Below, piece after piece: positions 51,431 through 60,210 of a DNA stretch of 64,000 nt; the stretch's first letter is position 1; every line of letters starts with the position of its first letter. The notes beneath the pieces were generated by a model. It saw only the letters and a list, made by a program, of their open reading frames with translations, had not been told where the DNA came from and did not search any database. Made by a program: the position numbers and the translations under genes. Where the stretch lies: the NCBI GenBank assembly GCA_050946535.1, contig JBMNUZ010000003.1:1-64000 (forward strand), written 5' to 3'. This DNA comes from RUG708 sp050946535 (GTDB lineage Bacteria > Bacillota > Clostridia > Peptostreptococcales > Anaerovoracaceae).

Positions 51431-53020
51431 TTGAATACTTACAGCCCCGAAGAAATTGGACTTGACAAACCAGCTGAAATCTACGCTAACCTCAACCCGC
51501 CCCAGCTGGTTGAAGCGGCACTCAGACGCGGCGAGGGAAAGCTGAACACCACCGGAGCGGTGGTTGTTACTACCGGAAAGTACACAGGCAGAAGTCCTGA
51601 CGATAAATTTATCGTCGACACGCCGGGAGTTCACGACAAGATCTCCTGGGGCAAGGTCAACCGCCCTGTCAGCAGAGAGGTTTTCGATGCGCTCAAAAAG
51701 CGCATGATCGAATACTTGAACGGCAAAGAGGTCTTTGTTTTTGACGGCCTCGCAGGCGCGGACAGAAAATACACGAGAAAGTTCAGAATTATCAACGAAC
51801 TCGCATCTCAGAACCTGTTCATACATCAGCTTCTCGTGCGTCCTACGGCAGAGGAGCTTAAAAACTACGGCGAACCTGATTATACGGTTCTCTGCATTCC
51901 AGGTTTCAAATGCGTTCCTGAGAGAGACCATACCCACTCAGAAGCAGCTATTATCATCGACTACGAAGCTCACTACATCCTCATCGCCGGCAGCGGCTAC
52001 GCGGGAGAGATCAAGAAGAGCGTATTCTCAACCATGAACTACGTGATGCCGCTCGAGGAAAACGTGCTGCCTATGCACTGCTCGGCCAACATGGATCCTG
52101 AAACGGGTGATTCGGCAGTATTCTTCGGACTTTCAGGCACGGGCAAGACGACTCTTTCGGCTGATCCTGCAAGAGTACTGATCGGAGACGACGAGCACGG
52201 CTGGTCTGAAGACGGAATCTTCAATTTCGAAGGCGGCTGCTACGCGAAGTGCATAAACCTCGACAAGGACGCCGAGCCTGAAATCTACGGCGCTATAAAG
52301 TTCGGCAGCGTAGTCGAAAACGTCGTTATGGACGATGAGACGAGAGAGCTCGATTACTTCGATGCATCGCTCACTGAAAACACAAGATGCTCGTATCCTA
52401 TAACTTCGATCAGCAACGCTTCGAGCGAGGGAGTAGGCGGCGTTCCAAAGGTAATCATATTCCTGACTGCCGATGCCTACGGAGTTCTTCCTCCGATTTC
52501 GAAACTTTCGAAGGAAGCAGCTATGTATCATTTCGTAACAGGCTTTACTTCCAAGCTCGCCGGCACCGAAAGAGGAATAAAAGAGCCTCAGCCGACATTC
52601 TCGACGCTTTTCGGACAGCCTTTCATGCCTCTCAATCCGAGAGTTTACGCTGAGATGCTCGGCGATAAGATGGAAAAATACAACACCAGAGTTTATCTCG
52701 TAAATACAGGATGGTCAGGCGGTTCATACGGCACGGGCGCAAGGATCAAACTGCGCTACACTCGTGCGATGGTTACCGCGGCGTTAAACGGTACGATCGA
52801 AAATGCGAACTTCAGACATGACGACAGATTTAATCTGGAAGTTCCGCAGTCGGTCGAAGGGGTTCCTTCAGAGATCCTCAATCCGCGCGATACGTGGGCT
52901 GACAAGGATGCTTACGACAAGACGGCAGACAATCTCGCCGAGATGTTCCACGAAAACTTCAACAAGAAGTACAGCGACATGCCGGACGAAGTAAAAGCCG
53001 CAGGTCCAAAGAGCCTTTAA
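51431..53020 (+). CDS. pckA: phosphoenolpyruvate carboxykinase (ATP)
   Basis: Interconverts oxaloacetate and PEP with ATP/ADP. About 530 residues, normal for the family. Seen: TTGKYTGRSPDDKFIV, HCSANMD, the kinase loop FFGLSGTGKTTLSADP at about residues 231-246, IGDDEHGW, FEGGCYAKC, NTGWSGGSYGTG. AGGAG at 51419-51423 is seven bases from TTG 51431 but only one base from ATG 51425, so TTG is preferred; the difference is two codons. A terminator follows. In fermenting Clostridia this enzyme often runs toward oxaloacetate. Confidence 0.96.
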   Translation: MNTYSPEEIGLDKPAEIYANLNPPQLVEAALRRGEGKLNTTGAVVVTTGKYTGRSPDDKFIVDTPGVHDKISWGKVNRPVSREVFDALKKRMIEYLNGKEVFVFDGLAGADRKYTRKFRIINELASQNLFIHQLLVRPTAEELKNYGEPDYTVLCIPGFKCVPERDHTHSEAAIIIDYEAHYILIAGSGYAGEIKKSVFSTMNYVMPLEENVLPMHCSANMDPETGDSAVFFGLSGTGKTTLSADPARVLIGDDEHGWSEDGIFNFEGGCYAKCINLDKDAEPEIYGAIKFGSVVENVVMDDETRELDYFDASLTENTRCSYPITSISNASSEGVGGVPKVIIFLTADAYGVLPPISKLSKEAAMYHFVTGFTSKLAGTERGIKEPQPTFSTLFGQPFMPLNPRVYAEMLGDKMEKYNTRVYLVNTGWSGGSYGTGARIKLRYTRAMVTAALNGTIENANFRHDDRFNLEVPQSVEGVPSEILNPRDTWADKDAYDKTADNLAEMFHENFNKKYSDMPDEVKAAGPKSL

Positions 53021-53044
53021 AAACTATACATATTAGTAAACCAG

Positions 53045-53078
53045 GCCGGAATTCTGAACAAAGAGTTCCGGCTTTTCT
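53045..53078 (+). terminator. terminator of pckA
   Basis: GCCGGAA (53045-53051) pairs with TTCCGGC (53066-53072), followed by TTTTC. Confidence 0.75.
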
Positions 53079-53120
53079 GCAATTTTCAGTCATATCAAAA
53101 AAGCAGGTTATTACGGAATT

Positions 53121-54914
53121 ATGGACATAAGAGAATTTCTCAAAAACAACACGCTGATTTTAGACGGTGCCATGGGTACCTATTTCAGCGATATCCACAG
53201 GGAGATACAGGAACCTTGCGAGATGGCTAATATCACGCATCCAGAATACATCCTCGATATCCACAGACAGTATATAGATGCCGGCGCGAATGCCATCAAG
53301 ACCAATACCTTTTCGGTAAACCCTCTTAACGACGTGTTTTCGGGGAGCAGATTCAGGAGCACGATCGAGGCTGGAATAAAAATCGCCCTGCAGGCCGCTT
53401 CGGAAGCATCCGCCGGCGGACGCGAAATATTCGTCTTTGCAGACATAGGCCCTGTTACGGGAGCGGACGAAGATCACGCCGCGGACTATCTCATAAAAAT
53501 GTGCTCCATCTACGCGGAGCACGGGATTAAAAACTATCTGTTCGAGACGAACAGCAACGATTTCGGCATCGCTGAAGCCGCAAAGAAACTGAAGGAAATG
53601 GTGCCTGACGCGTTCGTCGCCGCATCTTTCTCGGTACAGCCGGACGGATATACGAGAGAAGGATATTACTATCTGGATCTGTTCGACAGCGTGAAAAAGA
53701 ACGGTGCCGTCGACGCATACGGGCTCAACTGCATACTTTCCGTAATGCACATGGAAAAACTGATCCAGGGTGTGGATACCGGAAGCGGCATCGTCTGCGC
53801 GATGCCTAACGGTGGATATCCGAGGGTGGTAGGACGGCGCATCTACTACGATTCGGATCCCGAGTTTTTTGCCGACGGAATCGAGAATCTGATCGACGAC
53901 GGCGTTTCGATCGTAGGCGGCTGCTGCGGCACCAGACCGGATTTCATCAGGCTGATTTCGGAACGAATGAAAGGCAGAGAAGGAAAGCGCAGCGAGCCTC
54001 TTGTAAGGCCGAAGTCCGTAAGGCACAGGCCGAAGGTTGAGAACAACAGGCTCTGGTCGAAGATCGAACAGGGCAAAAAAATAATCGCCGTCGAACTCGA
54101 CACTCCGAAGGACTCGGACGCGAACAAATTCATGGCGGGAGCATGGCAGCTGAAGGGTGCCGGCGCCGATGCGATCACGCTTGCGGACTGCCCGACGGCC
54201 CGCGCCCATATGGATTCATGCCTGATGGCCTGCAAGCTGAAACGCGAGCTCGATATAGAGACGATACCTCATATGACCTGCAGGGACAGGAACCTCAACG
54301 CTACGAAAGCGCTTCTGCTGGGACTCTCGATGGAGGGAATAAGGAACGTCCTGGCCATTACCGGCGATCCGATCCCGTCCGCCGAACGCGACGAGGTGAA
54401 GAGCGTATTTCAGTTCAATTCACGCATGCTTTCGAGCTATATCAGATCGCTGAACGAGAACGAACTCGACAGTCCGTTCAGGATATACGGCGCGCTGAAC
54501 GTCAATGCGAAGAAATTCGATTACCAGCTCAGGCTCGCCGAGGAGAAAATCAACAACGGCGTTTCGTGCTTCCTGACTCAGCCTGTTCTTTCGGAAGAGG
54601 CACTGAAGAACCTCCGCCTCGCGTATGAGTCGCTCGATGCGAAGATACTCGGAGGCATCATACCGGTCGTAAGCAGCAGAAACGGAAGATACATGAATTC
54701 GGAGATTTCAGGAATTACGGTTTCGGACGAGATAATCAGACGCTACGAAGGGAAGAACAGGGACGAGTGCACGGAACTCGCCGTCGAAATTTCTCTGGAC
54801 TTCGCGTCGCGCATGCGCTCGTGCGTAGACGGCTACTACATAATCACGCCGTTCAGCCGCGTCGACATTATTACGCGCATAATAAAGGGAATCAGGGAAT
54901 CCGGTCAGGACTGA
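53121..54914 (+). CDS. bifunctional homocysteine S-methyltransferase / methylenetetrahydrofolate reductase
   Basis: Two-domain protein of 597 residues, like Bacillus YitJ. Residues about 1-290 form a zinc-dependent homocysteine methyltransferase: LILDGAMGTYF, GANAIKTNTF, and zinc cysteines in GLNCI (C204) and GGCCGT (C268, C269). Residues about 310-597 form a MetF-type FAD barrel: ITLADCPTARAHMD, PHMTCRDRNL, VLAITGDP and FLTQPV. It could form methyl-THF and use it or another methyl donor to make methionine. The domain has no cobalamin-binding module although the genome makes B12. No S-box riboswitch is visible in the 100-base upstream gap. Confidence 0.92.
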   Translation: MDIREFLKNNTLILDGAMGTYFSDIHREIQEPCEMANITHPEYILDIHRQYIDAGANAIKTNTFSVNPLNDVFSGSRFRSTIEAGIKIALQAASEASAGGREIFVFADIGPVTGADEDHAADYLIKMCSIYAEHGIKNYLFETNSNDFGIAEAAKKLKEMVPDAFVAASFSVQPDGYTREGYYYLDLFDSVKKNGAVDAYGLNCILSVMHMEKLIQGVDTGSGIVCAMPNGGYPRVVGRRIYYDSDPEFFADGIENLIDDGVSIVGGCCGTRPDFIRLISERMKGREGKRSEPLVRPKSVRHRPKVENNRLWSKIEQGKKIIAVELDTPKDSDANKFMAGAWQLKGAGADAITLADCPTARAHMDSCLMACKLKRELDIETIPHMTCRDRNLNATKALLLGLSMEGIRNVLAITGDPIPSAERDEVKSVFQFNSRMLSSYIRSLNENELDSPFRIYGALNVNAKKFDYQLRLAEEKINNGVSCFLTQPVLSEEALKNLRLAYESLDAKILGGIIPVVSSRNGRYMNSEISGITVSDEIIRRYEGKNRDECTELAVEISLDFASRMRSCVDGYYIITPFSRVDIITRIIKGIRESGQD

Positions 54915-55015
54915 TGCAATAAGAAATGTATGTTTCACCGGGGAAAAGCACCGCCGTACATGCGCGCGCTGCAGCCGGATATTACAGCTGATCCATTTTA
55001 TCGATGCAATCCGGC

Positions 55016-55044
55016 TTGACACGATATGCATATAAAGATACAAT
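55016..55044 (+). promoter_or_regulatory. promoter of the queuosine operon
   Basis: A perfect TTGACA (55016-55021) and TACAAT (55039-55044) with 17-base spacing, upstream of the preQ1 aptamer. Confidence 0.75.
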
Positions 55045-55105
55045 TTCATCTGACTAAAATATCTGCGATTGATTCCGGATATTTTTTCGAAAAATCTTAA
55101 TAACA

Positions 55106-55152
55106 GACCGACAGTTCGCCAGTGCCATCCTGTCGTTAAAAAAAACCAGGAC
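55106..55152 (+). promoter_or_regulatory. preQ1-I riboswitch aptamer
   Basis: Stem CGACAG (55109-55114) with CTGTCG (55130-55135), and a loop beginning TTCGCCAGT and containing the CC needed for the pseudoknot. An A-rich tail TTAAAAAAAACCAGG then supplies the pairing G residues. This layout matches class I preQ1 aptamers. It precedes queuosine genes and a terminator whose tail reaches the queD ribosome binding site. Binding of preQ1 should reduce operon expression. Confidence 0.75.
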
Positions 55153-55168
55153 TCGGATTGATATTTCG

Positions 55169-55189
55169 GGGCGCTGTGCGCCCTTTTTT
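55169..55189 (+). terminator. riboswitch-controlled terminator before queD
   Basis: GGGCGC (55169-55174) pairs with GCGCCC (55178-55183) around TGT, followed by TTTTTT and then TTGGAG at the queD start. Confidence 0.85.
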
Positions 55190-55196
55190 ATTGGAG

Positions 55197-55637
55197 ATGA
55201 TTGCTATTTATACTTTAAAAACAGAAGCGAGTTTCGACTCGGCTCACTTTCTCGCGGGGTACGACGGAAAGTGCAGGAACATCCACGGCCACAGATGGCG
55301 CGTCGTGATAAAGGCTTCGTCGGACCGCCTCATAGAGGACGGAAGCTGCCGCGGCATGCTCATGGACTTTGCAGACATCAAAGCAGCACTTAAAAAAGAG
55401 GCCGATTATCTCGACCACAGCCTTATAATAGAAAAAGGAAGCCTCAGACTGAAGACGCTCGAGGCTCTGCACGAGGAGAATTTCAGGGTGCTGGAGATGG
55501 ATTTCAGACCTACGGCAGAAAACCTGGCCAGATATTTTTTCAAAAAGCTTGAGGACGCGGGCGTGCCAGTGACCGAAGCAGAGGTCTACGAGACGCCAAA
55601 CAACTGCGCGTGCTACAGCGAAGGCGGCGAGGCATGA
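55197..55637 (+). CDS. queD: 6-carboxy-5,6,7,8-tetrahydropterin synthase QueD
   Basis: Second step of queuosine precursor synthesis, acting on dihydroneopterin triphosphate. With the ATG at 55197 there are 146 residues. The zinc ligands are H17 (FDSAHFL), H30 and H32 (NIHGHRW), and C26 is the catalytic Cys. A C-terminal TPTAENLARYF-like segment (FRPTAENLARYFFKKL) is present. GGAG directly abuts this ATG, so initiation context is odd. An in-frame upstream start at 55158 lies within the terminator region and is unlikely. queE begins in an ATGA overlap with the stop. Confidence 0.92.
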   Translation: MIAIYTLKTEASFDSAHFLAGYDGKCRNIHGHRWRVVIKASSDRLIEDGSCRGMLMDFADIKAALKKEADYLDHSLIIEKGSLRLKTLEALHEENFRVLEMDFRPTAENLARYFFKKLEDAGVPVTEAEVYETPNNCACYSEGGEA

Positions 55638-56320
55638 ACGAATATCTCGTGGCGGAGCATTTCACAAGTATAAACGGCGAAGGCCAGCGGTCGGGAGAGC
55701 CTGCGTACTTCGTAAGATTCGCGGGCTGCAACCTCAGGTGTTCCTACTGCGATACCGTGTGGGCGCGCTGCGCCGGCAGCAGCGGTGTCGAAAATTTCAT
55801 GGAGATGACCACAAGCGATATAGTAGAAGCCGCAGACAGCTCGGGCATCAGAGATGTGACGCTGACCGGAGGGGAGCCTCTTCTTCAGCCGGGCATCGAA
55901 GAACTGATCGCAGCGCTTCAGAGAGATTCCCGCGTAGATCATTCCGTGGAGATAGAAACGAACGGAAGCGTGGATCTGTCGGATTTCGCATCCATGAAGG
56001 AAAGGCCTGTATTTACGATGGATTACAAGCTGCCCGAGAGCGGCATGGAAGCGGAGATGAAACTCTCGAACATGGACCTGCTCGGAAAACAGGATTCCGT
56101 AAAGATGGTGGCATCCGATCTGAAGGATCTCGACAGAGCTCTTGAAATAATAAAGGAATACGACCTGCAGGAAAGATGCGGCGTATTCATCAGCCCTGTA
56201 TTCGGTCTCCTGGAGCCTTCCGAGGTAGTTCATTTCTTGATCAGGAACAAGCTTAACAATGTGAGGATCGGGATACAGATTCACAAGATCATCTGGGATC
56301 CGGAAAAGAGAGGCGTATAG
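55634..56320 (+). CDS. queE: 7-carboxy-7-deazaguanine synthase QueE
   Basis: Radical SAM enzyme forming the deazapurine ring. 228 residues from the ATG at 55634. SINGEGQRSGEPAYFVRFAGC leads into the cluster C32-x3-C36-x2-C39 (CNLRCSYCDT), then the DVTLTGGEPLLQPG motif. An upstream TTG at 55610 is possible but the ATGA overlap with queD is the better start. folE begins directly after the stop. Confidence 0.94.
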   Translation: MNEYLVAEHFTSINGEGQRSGEPAYFVRFAGCNLRCSYCDTVWARCAGSSGVENFMEMTTSDIVEAADSSGIRDVTLTGGEPLLQPGIEELIAALQRDSRVDHSVEIETNGSVDLSDFASMKERPVFTMDYKLPESGMEAEMKLSNMDLLGKQDSVKMVASDLKDLDRALEIIKEYDLQERCGVFISPVFGLLEPSEVVHFLIRNKLNNVRIGIQIHKIIWDPEKRGV

Positions 56321-56896
56321 ATGTCCGTCAATAAAGAAGAAATAAAGAAACACGTGAGGGGATTCCTCTCGGCGATAGGGGAAGACCCAGACAGAGAAGG
56401 ACTGGCGGAAACCCCTGACAGAGTGGCGCGCATGTGTGAGGAGATATTTGCCGGCACTCAGCTGACGAACGATGAAATCGCGGAAATGTTCGACAAGACG
56501 TTTGAATGCCCCGTCGAAGACAACGACATGGTAATAGTCCGCGATATAGACACCTTCAGCATGTGCGAACACCACCTCATGCTCATGTACGACATGAAGA
56601 TTTCGGTTGCTTACATTCCTCACGGACGCGTCATCGGGCTCAGCAAGATAGCGAGAGCCGCAGAAATGGTTTCAAGGAGGCTCCAGCTTCAGGAACGCAT
56701 AGGCAGCGATCTGGCATATGTAATCCAGAAGATTTCAGGTTCGGAGGACGTGGCAGTGCTAATCAAAGCACATCACGGATGCATGGCAGCCAGAGGAATA
56801 AAGAAGGTAAATTCAGAGACAGTAACTACTACGCTCAGAGGCAGATTCCGCACGGAGCCGGAGCTTGTTAAGGCACTCAGGGAAGAGAGCCGCTGA
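56321..56896 (+). CDS. folE: GTP cyclohydrolase I FolE
   Basis: Converts GTP to dihydroneopterin triphosphate, the shared precursor of folate and queuosine. 191 residues. Seen: DREGLAETPDRVARM, the zinc/catalytic segment MCEHHLMLMYDMK, IGLSKIAR, and HHGCMAARGIKK with the third zinc ligand. Being inside the que operon under the preQ1 riboswitch, this copy mainly serves queuosine. A folate-specific copy may exist elsewhere. Confidence 0.95.
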   Translation: MSVNKEEIKKHVRGFLSAIGEDPDREGLAETPDRVARMCEEIFAGTQLTNDEIAEMFDKTFECPVEDNDMVIVRDIDTFSMCEHHLMLMYDMKISVAYIPHGRVIGLSKIARAAEMVSRRLQLQERIGSDLAYVIQKISGSEDVAVLIKAHHGCMAARGIKKVNSETVTTTLRGRFRTEPELVKALREESR

Positions 56897-56913
56897 GGAG
56901 GAACACGGGAAAC

Positions 56914-57405
56914 ATGAGAACAGAAGAAGAAAAAGAAGGCATAACTCTTCTTGGAAACAAATCCGTAAAATACAGCATGGATTACGATCCATCGGTGCTC
57001 GAGACTTTCGTCAACAAGCACCAGGAACGCGACTACTGGGTCAAGTTCAACTGCCCGGAATTCACGAGTCTGTGCCCGATCACAGGACAGCCTGACTTCG
57101 CCGAAATCACAATTTCATACGTTCCTGACGTCAGGATGGTGGAGAGCAAATCGCTCAAGCTGTACCTGTTCAGTTTCAGGAATCACGGTGATTTTCACGA
57201 AGACTGCGTCAATATCATCATGGACGACCTCATCAAACTGATGGACCCGAGATACATCGAGGTGCTCGGAAGGTTCCTTCCGCGAGGCGGAATTTCTATA
57301 GATCCGTACTGCAACTACGGAAAGCCGGGTACCAGATGGGAGCAGATAGCTTTTGACAGGCTTTCGCATCACGATATGTATCCTGAAAAGATCGACAACA
57401 GATAG
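56914..57405 (+). CDS. queF: NADPH-dependent 7-cyano-7-deazaguanine (preQ0) reductase QueF
   Basis: Reduces the nitrile of preQ0 to preQ1. 163 residues, the short (YkvM) type. The catalytic Cys is C54 in TSLCPITGQPDF, and the QueF motif ESKSLKLY is at about 81-88. It is the last gene of the operon; queC, which makes preQ0, is missing from the cluster. A hairpin follows. Confidence 0.95.
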   Translation: MRTEEEKEGITLLGNKSVKYSMDYDPSVLETFVNKHQERDYWVKFNCPEFTSLCPITGQPDFAEITISYVPDVRMVESKSLKLYLFSFRNHGDFHEDCVNIIMDDLIKLMDPRYIEVLGRFLPRGGISIDPYCNYGKPGTRWEQIAFDRLSHHDMYPEKIDNR

Positions 57406-57512
57406 GCTCGGACTCTTCGTCAGAGTTTGCAGTTTCGCACAAATATCGTAACTTCGGATAAATTCATATAGAAGATCGACAAAATAAACGAAAGTATTAA
57501 TTCAACCAGCAA

Positions 57513-57546
57513 AGCCGGAAAAGCAATCGCTCTTCCGGCTTATTCA
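57513..57546. terminator. terminator between queF and the amidase gene
   Basis: AGCCGGAA (57513-57520) pairs with TTCCGGCT (57533-57540), with a modest T-rich tail (TATTCATT) on plus. The genes on both sides converge here. Confidence 0.55.
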
Positions 57547-57573
57547 TTATCATCTGTTATTAAGTTAAAAATT

Positions 57574-58419
57574 TCAAAAGTCCTGTTCAGGCGCTCTGAT
57601 TTCAGCGATATCGTAGATGTCGGTGCGCCTGTTCTTCAGTATCGGCAGCTGGTTCCTCACATCCGCCGTTATATCTGTGTTTATCTCCGTCATCAGCATT
57701 CCCGGATTTTCGTCGAGTTCGCCGAGGACTTCTCCCCAGGGTCCGCATATGATGCTGTGTCCGTATGCATGGTAAGACGAATCAGGTGAGAAAGCAGAGG
57801 CCGTGCCTGCGATGAAGAACTGATTGTACATTGCCTCCGACCTGAAGCAGAGCTGCCAGTGCGCGGGACCGGTCGTCGAGTTGAACGAAGCCGGAACGAT
57901 GACAAGCTTCGCACCTTTCAGCGCCATGAGCCTGAACAGTTCCGGAAAACGTATATCGTAGCATATCGCCAGTCCGATGCGGCCGAACTCAGTACCTGCA
58001 ACGGTTATTTCGTCTCCTGCCGAGAAAACGGACGACTCGCTGAAACTCTGGCCGCCCTTTATATCGACGTCGAAGAGATGCATTTTGCGGTGTTTTGCTA
58101 TCTGGGTTCCGCTCCTGTCGAACAGATAGGCTGTGTTGTAGAGACTGCCTTCAGCAGCCTCAGGCACGGTGCCGGCCTGGAGATATACGCCGTATCGTGC
58201 CGCCGTATCGGCAAGCCTTGACAGTTCGTATCCATCCTCGGGGACTGCGTCTTTTTTCATCGAGGCGTTGTCGTAATGGGTGAGAAACATCTCCGGCAGG
58301 CAGACGATGTCCGCTCTCATGGCGGCGGCTCTGGCCACGGCGTTGCAAGCTTCTTCGACAGCCTCTGATCTTGAACCGCAGCTGTGCATCTGAACCTGCG
58401 CGATTTTTATTACAGGCAT
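57574..58419 (-). CDS. carbon-nitrogen hydrolase (nitrilase superfamily, omega-amidase-like)
   Basis: Cytosolic amidase of 281 residues with the Glu-Lys-Cys triad: E43 in LPEMF, K112 in HRKMHLFD, C153 in GLAICYDIRFPE. The sequence around the triad is closest to the Nit2/omega-amidase branch, which hydrolyses alpha-ketoglutaramate-type amides; this is an inference. AAAGGATGTG precedes the ATG. Single gene. Confidence 0.88.
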   Translation of the reverse strand: MPVIKIAQVQMHSCGSRSEAVEEACNAVARAAAMRADIVCLPEMFLTHYDNASMKKDAVPEDGYELSRLADTAARYGVYLQAGTVPEAAEGSLYNTAYLFDRSGTQIAKHRKMHLFDVDIKGGQSFSESSVFSAGDEITVAGTEFGRIGLAICYDIRFPELFRLMALKGAKLVIVPASFNSTTGPAHWQLCFRSEAMYNQFFIAGTASAFSPDSSYHAYGHSIICGPWGEVLGELDENPGMLMTEINTDITADVRNQLPILKNRRTDIYDIAEIRAPEQDF

Positions 58420-58537
58420 ACAATCACATCCTTTCCTGTAAAGTATCTTACCATAGAAAATGGCGCAGGCGATCCGCCCGCGGAATTAAACCCGGATAAA
58501 ATTTTGCGAAAACATTGATAAAATTTCTGCAAAGTTG

Positions 58538-58690
58538 TTGCTGCACATACGATGATGTGTTATTATATTAACAAAGATAAGAACAATACATTTTCCTGCA
58601 ACCTGATTCGATTATTAAAAAACAGAAATGCGGGTGTCCCCCGTAAAATATCCGGACAGCTGAGAAGCTGACCGGATATTTTTTTGCAAA
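58538..58690 (+). ncRNA. candidate small RNA with promoter and terminator
   Basis: TTGCTG (58538-58543) and TATTAT (58561-58566) with 17-base spacing predict a start near 58573. A strong terminator follows: AATATCCGG with CCGGATATT, an inner CAGCT/AGCTG, then a T-run to about 58685. The transcript would be about 115 bases, with a small CGGG/CCCG hairpin before the terminator. It holds an 11-codon frame at 58628 without a binding site. No known RNA family is recognised. Confidence 0.5.
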
Positions 58691-59013
58691 ATCTTTTCTC
58701 AACATATTTTTTCTTACAGATTGACTGCAAACCATGTCGGTCGTCTCCGTCCCGGTTTTCATTTCATATATTAAATATCGTGCATAATAATTATTTATAT
58801 GCATATTATTTAATAAAAAAATGATATGTATATCAGCTTTTTTTACGCGGCGTTTTTATGCCGGAAATATGTGAATGCAAGTATGCTTTTTCGGCGGAAA
58901 CCAGAAATGAAAAAGCACAGGTAAACCGCGCATGCATTGAAATTAAAGGGCCACAGCGATGTTAATATGTGGAAATCTGATATAAAGGAGTTTTTTCATT
59001 AATTCCTCTTATA

Positions 59014-59042
59014 TTGATCAAAACCTGCTGTAGTGTTATACT
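59014..59042 (+). promoter_or_regulatory. possible promoter of the thi operon
   Basis: TTGATC (59014-59019) and TATACT (59037-59042) with 17-base spacing. It is the best plus-strand promoter between the amidase gene and thiS, and implies a leader of about 960 bases. Confidence 0.45.
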
Positions 59043-59049
59043 TGTGTCA

Positions 59050-59973
59050 TACTCTTTTATGCATTATTTATGATGATTATGCATTTTTTTGCTTAAAAGA
59101 ATCGCAATGAAAAGTAAGGTATCGATCATTAAAAATTATTTCTATTAATGCGGTGACGAGTGAAAATCCTGTGGGATTTCCTGACGGTCCGGATGCCGGT
59201 GCTGCCGGTCACGGTGCAGGTGCCGTGAAGCCTGGGCCAGAGATTGTCTGCCGCACAGTCCGTTCGTTTCAATAATTTCCGGCAATGCCTGCGGAACAAA
59301 GGCGGCGAAAGAGCCGTCCGGCCGAAGAAGAAGCAGAAGCAGGCTGGAGCCGCAACGATTTGTTATTGCTGACAGGCAGCGTGGCATTTACCGGTCATAC
59401 TGCCGTAATCAAGAAAATCCTGACTTTTCCACCGACAGACTTTTTGCAGACAGGTTTATAACCGCACATAATCCTTGAGAGGAAGATATTTTTAACGGCG
59501 GTTTAACAGACCATACTGATAAAGCACCTGGACAGAAAAAGAGGGATATTCTGTATCAGCATCATTTCGTTTCAAACGTCGGAGCGATCGATGCCATGCC
59601 GAGTAGTTATCTTTGGAGCTGTCCGGCAACAGCTCCGGAACATACCGCATCTCCATGATGTTGCAGCAGCTTTCCGGGTCCTATTTCTCCGGAACAGTTT
59701 ACTGCAGATCATGCCGGCAGCCGTGACTGGACTTCCATGATGAGGATCCGCCGGTCAGCTGCTGACTGCCTGCCTGCACCTGTGGCGAGGCTGCGTCTGT
59801 CATACTGACACCGGGCAGCCTGCAGAAGCCGCCGCTTTTATACCGGTTATCCGTAATTTTCCGGATATCATCCCTGTCTGCGCAAAGAGCGGACAAACGA
59901 TAGGCCAGGCTGGTTATGAGGTATCTGCGGTAATCGATGAATATGAAGTACCTGCTTTATTGAGGAAAGGAAA
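59050..59973 (+). other. long hairpin-rich non-coding stretch upstream of thiS
   Basis: No frame here resembles a protein; open frames are under 81 codons and lack binding sites. GC content is close to that of genes. Many short perfect stems are visible: CACGG/CCGTG near 59218, GGCGGC-gaaa-GAGCCGTC near 59302, and GGAGCTG/CAGCTCC near 59616. It may be a structured leader RNA or a decayed gene. No thiamine (TPP) riboswitch sequence was found. Flanking 58690-59010 is AT-rich, with nothing to report. Confidence 0.4.
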
Positions 59974-60003
59974 ATGTCGATTATGCTTCTGCGATTAACA
60001 TGA
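59974..60003 (+). CDS. nine-codon leader reading frame before thiS
   Basis: GAGGAAAGGAAA, the best binding site in the region, precedes an ATG at 59974 that opens a frame MSIMLLRLT ending in TGA at 60001-60003. thiS starts 10 bases later with almost no site of its own. Translation of thiS may depend on ribosomes that finish this short frame. Confidence 0.35.
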   Translation: MSIMLLRLT

Positions 60004-60012
60004 ATAAAACAT

Positions 60013-60210
60013 ATGGTTACTATTAATGGGAAAGAAGTCTCTGGTCATTCCGGTTCCAGCATTCTCGAATATCTGACTAAGTCAGGGTACGATCCTAAAA
60101 AGGTAGCTGTTGAATGCGACGGAGGTGTAATTCCGAGGAAAGATTACGCCGACAAAGTCATCAGGGACGGCGAGATAATAGAAATCGTAAGCTTCGTGGG
60201 CGGTGGCTGA
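60013..60210 (+). CDS. thiS: sulfur carrier protein ThiS
   Basis: Ubiquitin-fold carrier that delivers sulfur as a C-terminal thiocarboxylate for thiazole formation. 65 residues, beginning MVTINGKEV and ending VSFVGGG, with the essential Gly-Gly. It is normal in length. It overlaps the next gene by eight bases and is the first gene of thiSFGH. Confidence 0.92.
   Translation: MVTINGKEVSGHSGSSILEYLTKSGYDPKKVAVECDGGVIPRKDYADKVIRDGEIIEIVSFVGGG

Noticed and set aside
53021..53120. S-box riboswitch before the methyltransferase/MTHFR gene
   Set aside because: The gap is only 100 bases and is occupied by the pckA terminator.
53160..54209. 349-codon minus-strand frame opposite the methyltransferase/MTHFR gene
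   Set aside because: Shadow frame without family features.
55613..56623. 336-codon minus-strand frame opposite queE and folE
   Set aside because: Shadow frame; the plus-strand genes are certain.
59145..59896. Insertion sequence or transposase remnant upstream of thiS
   Set aside because: I looked for transposase motifs on both strands and for terminal inverted repeats and found none that I can support.
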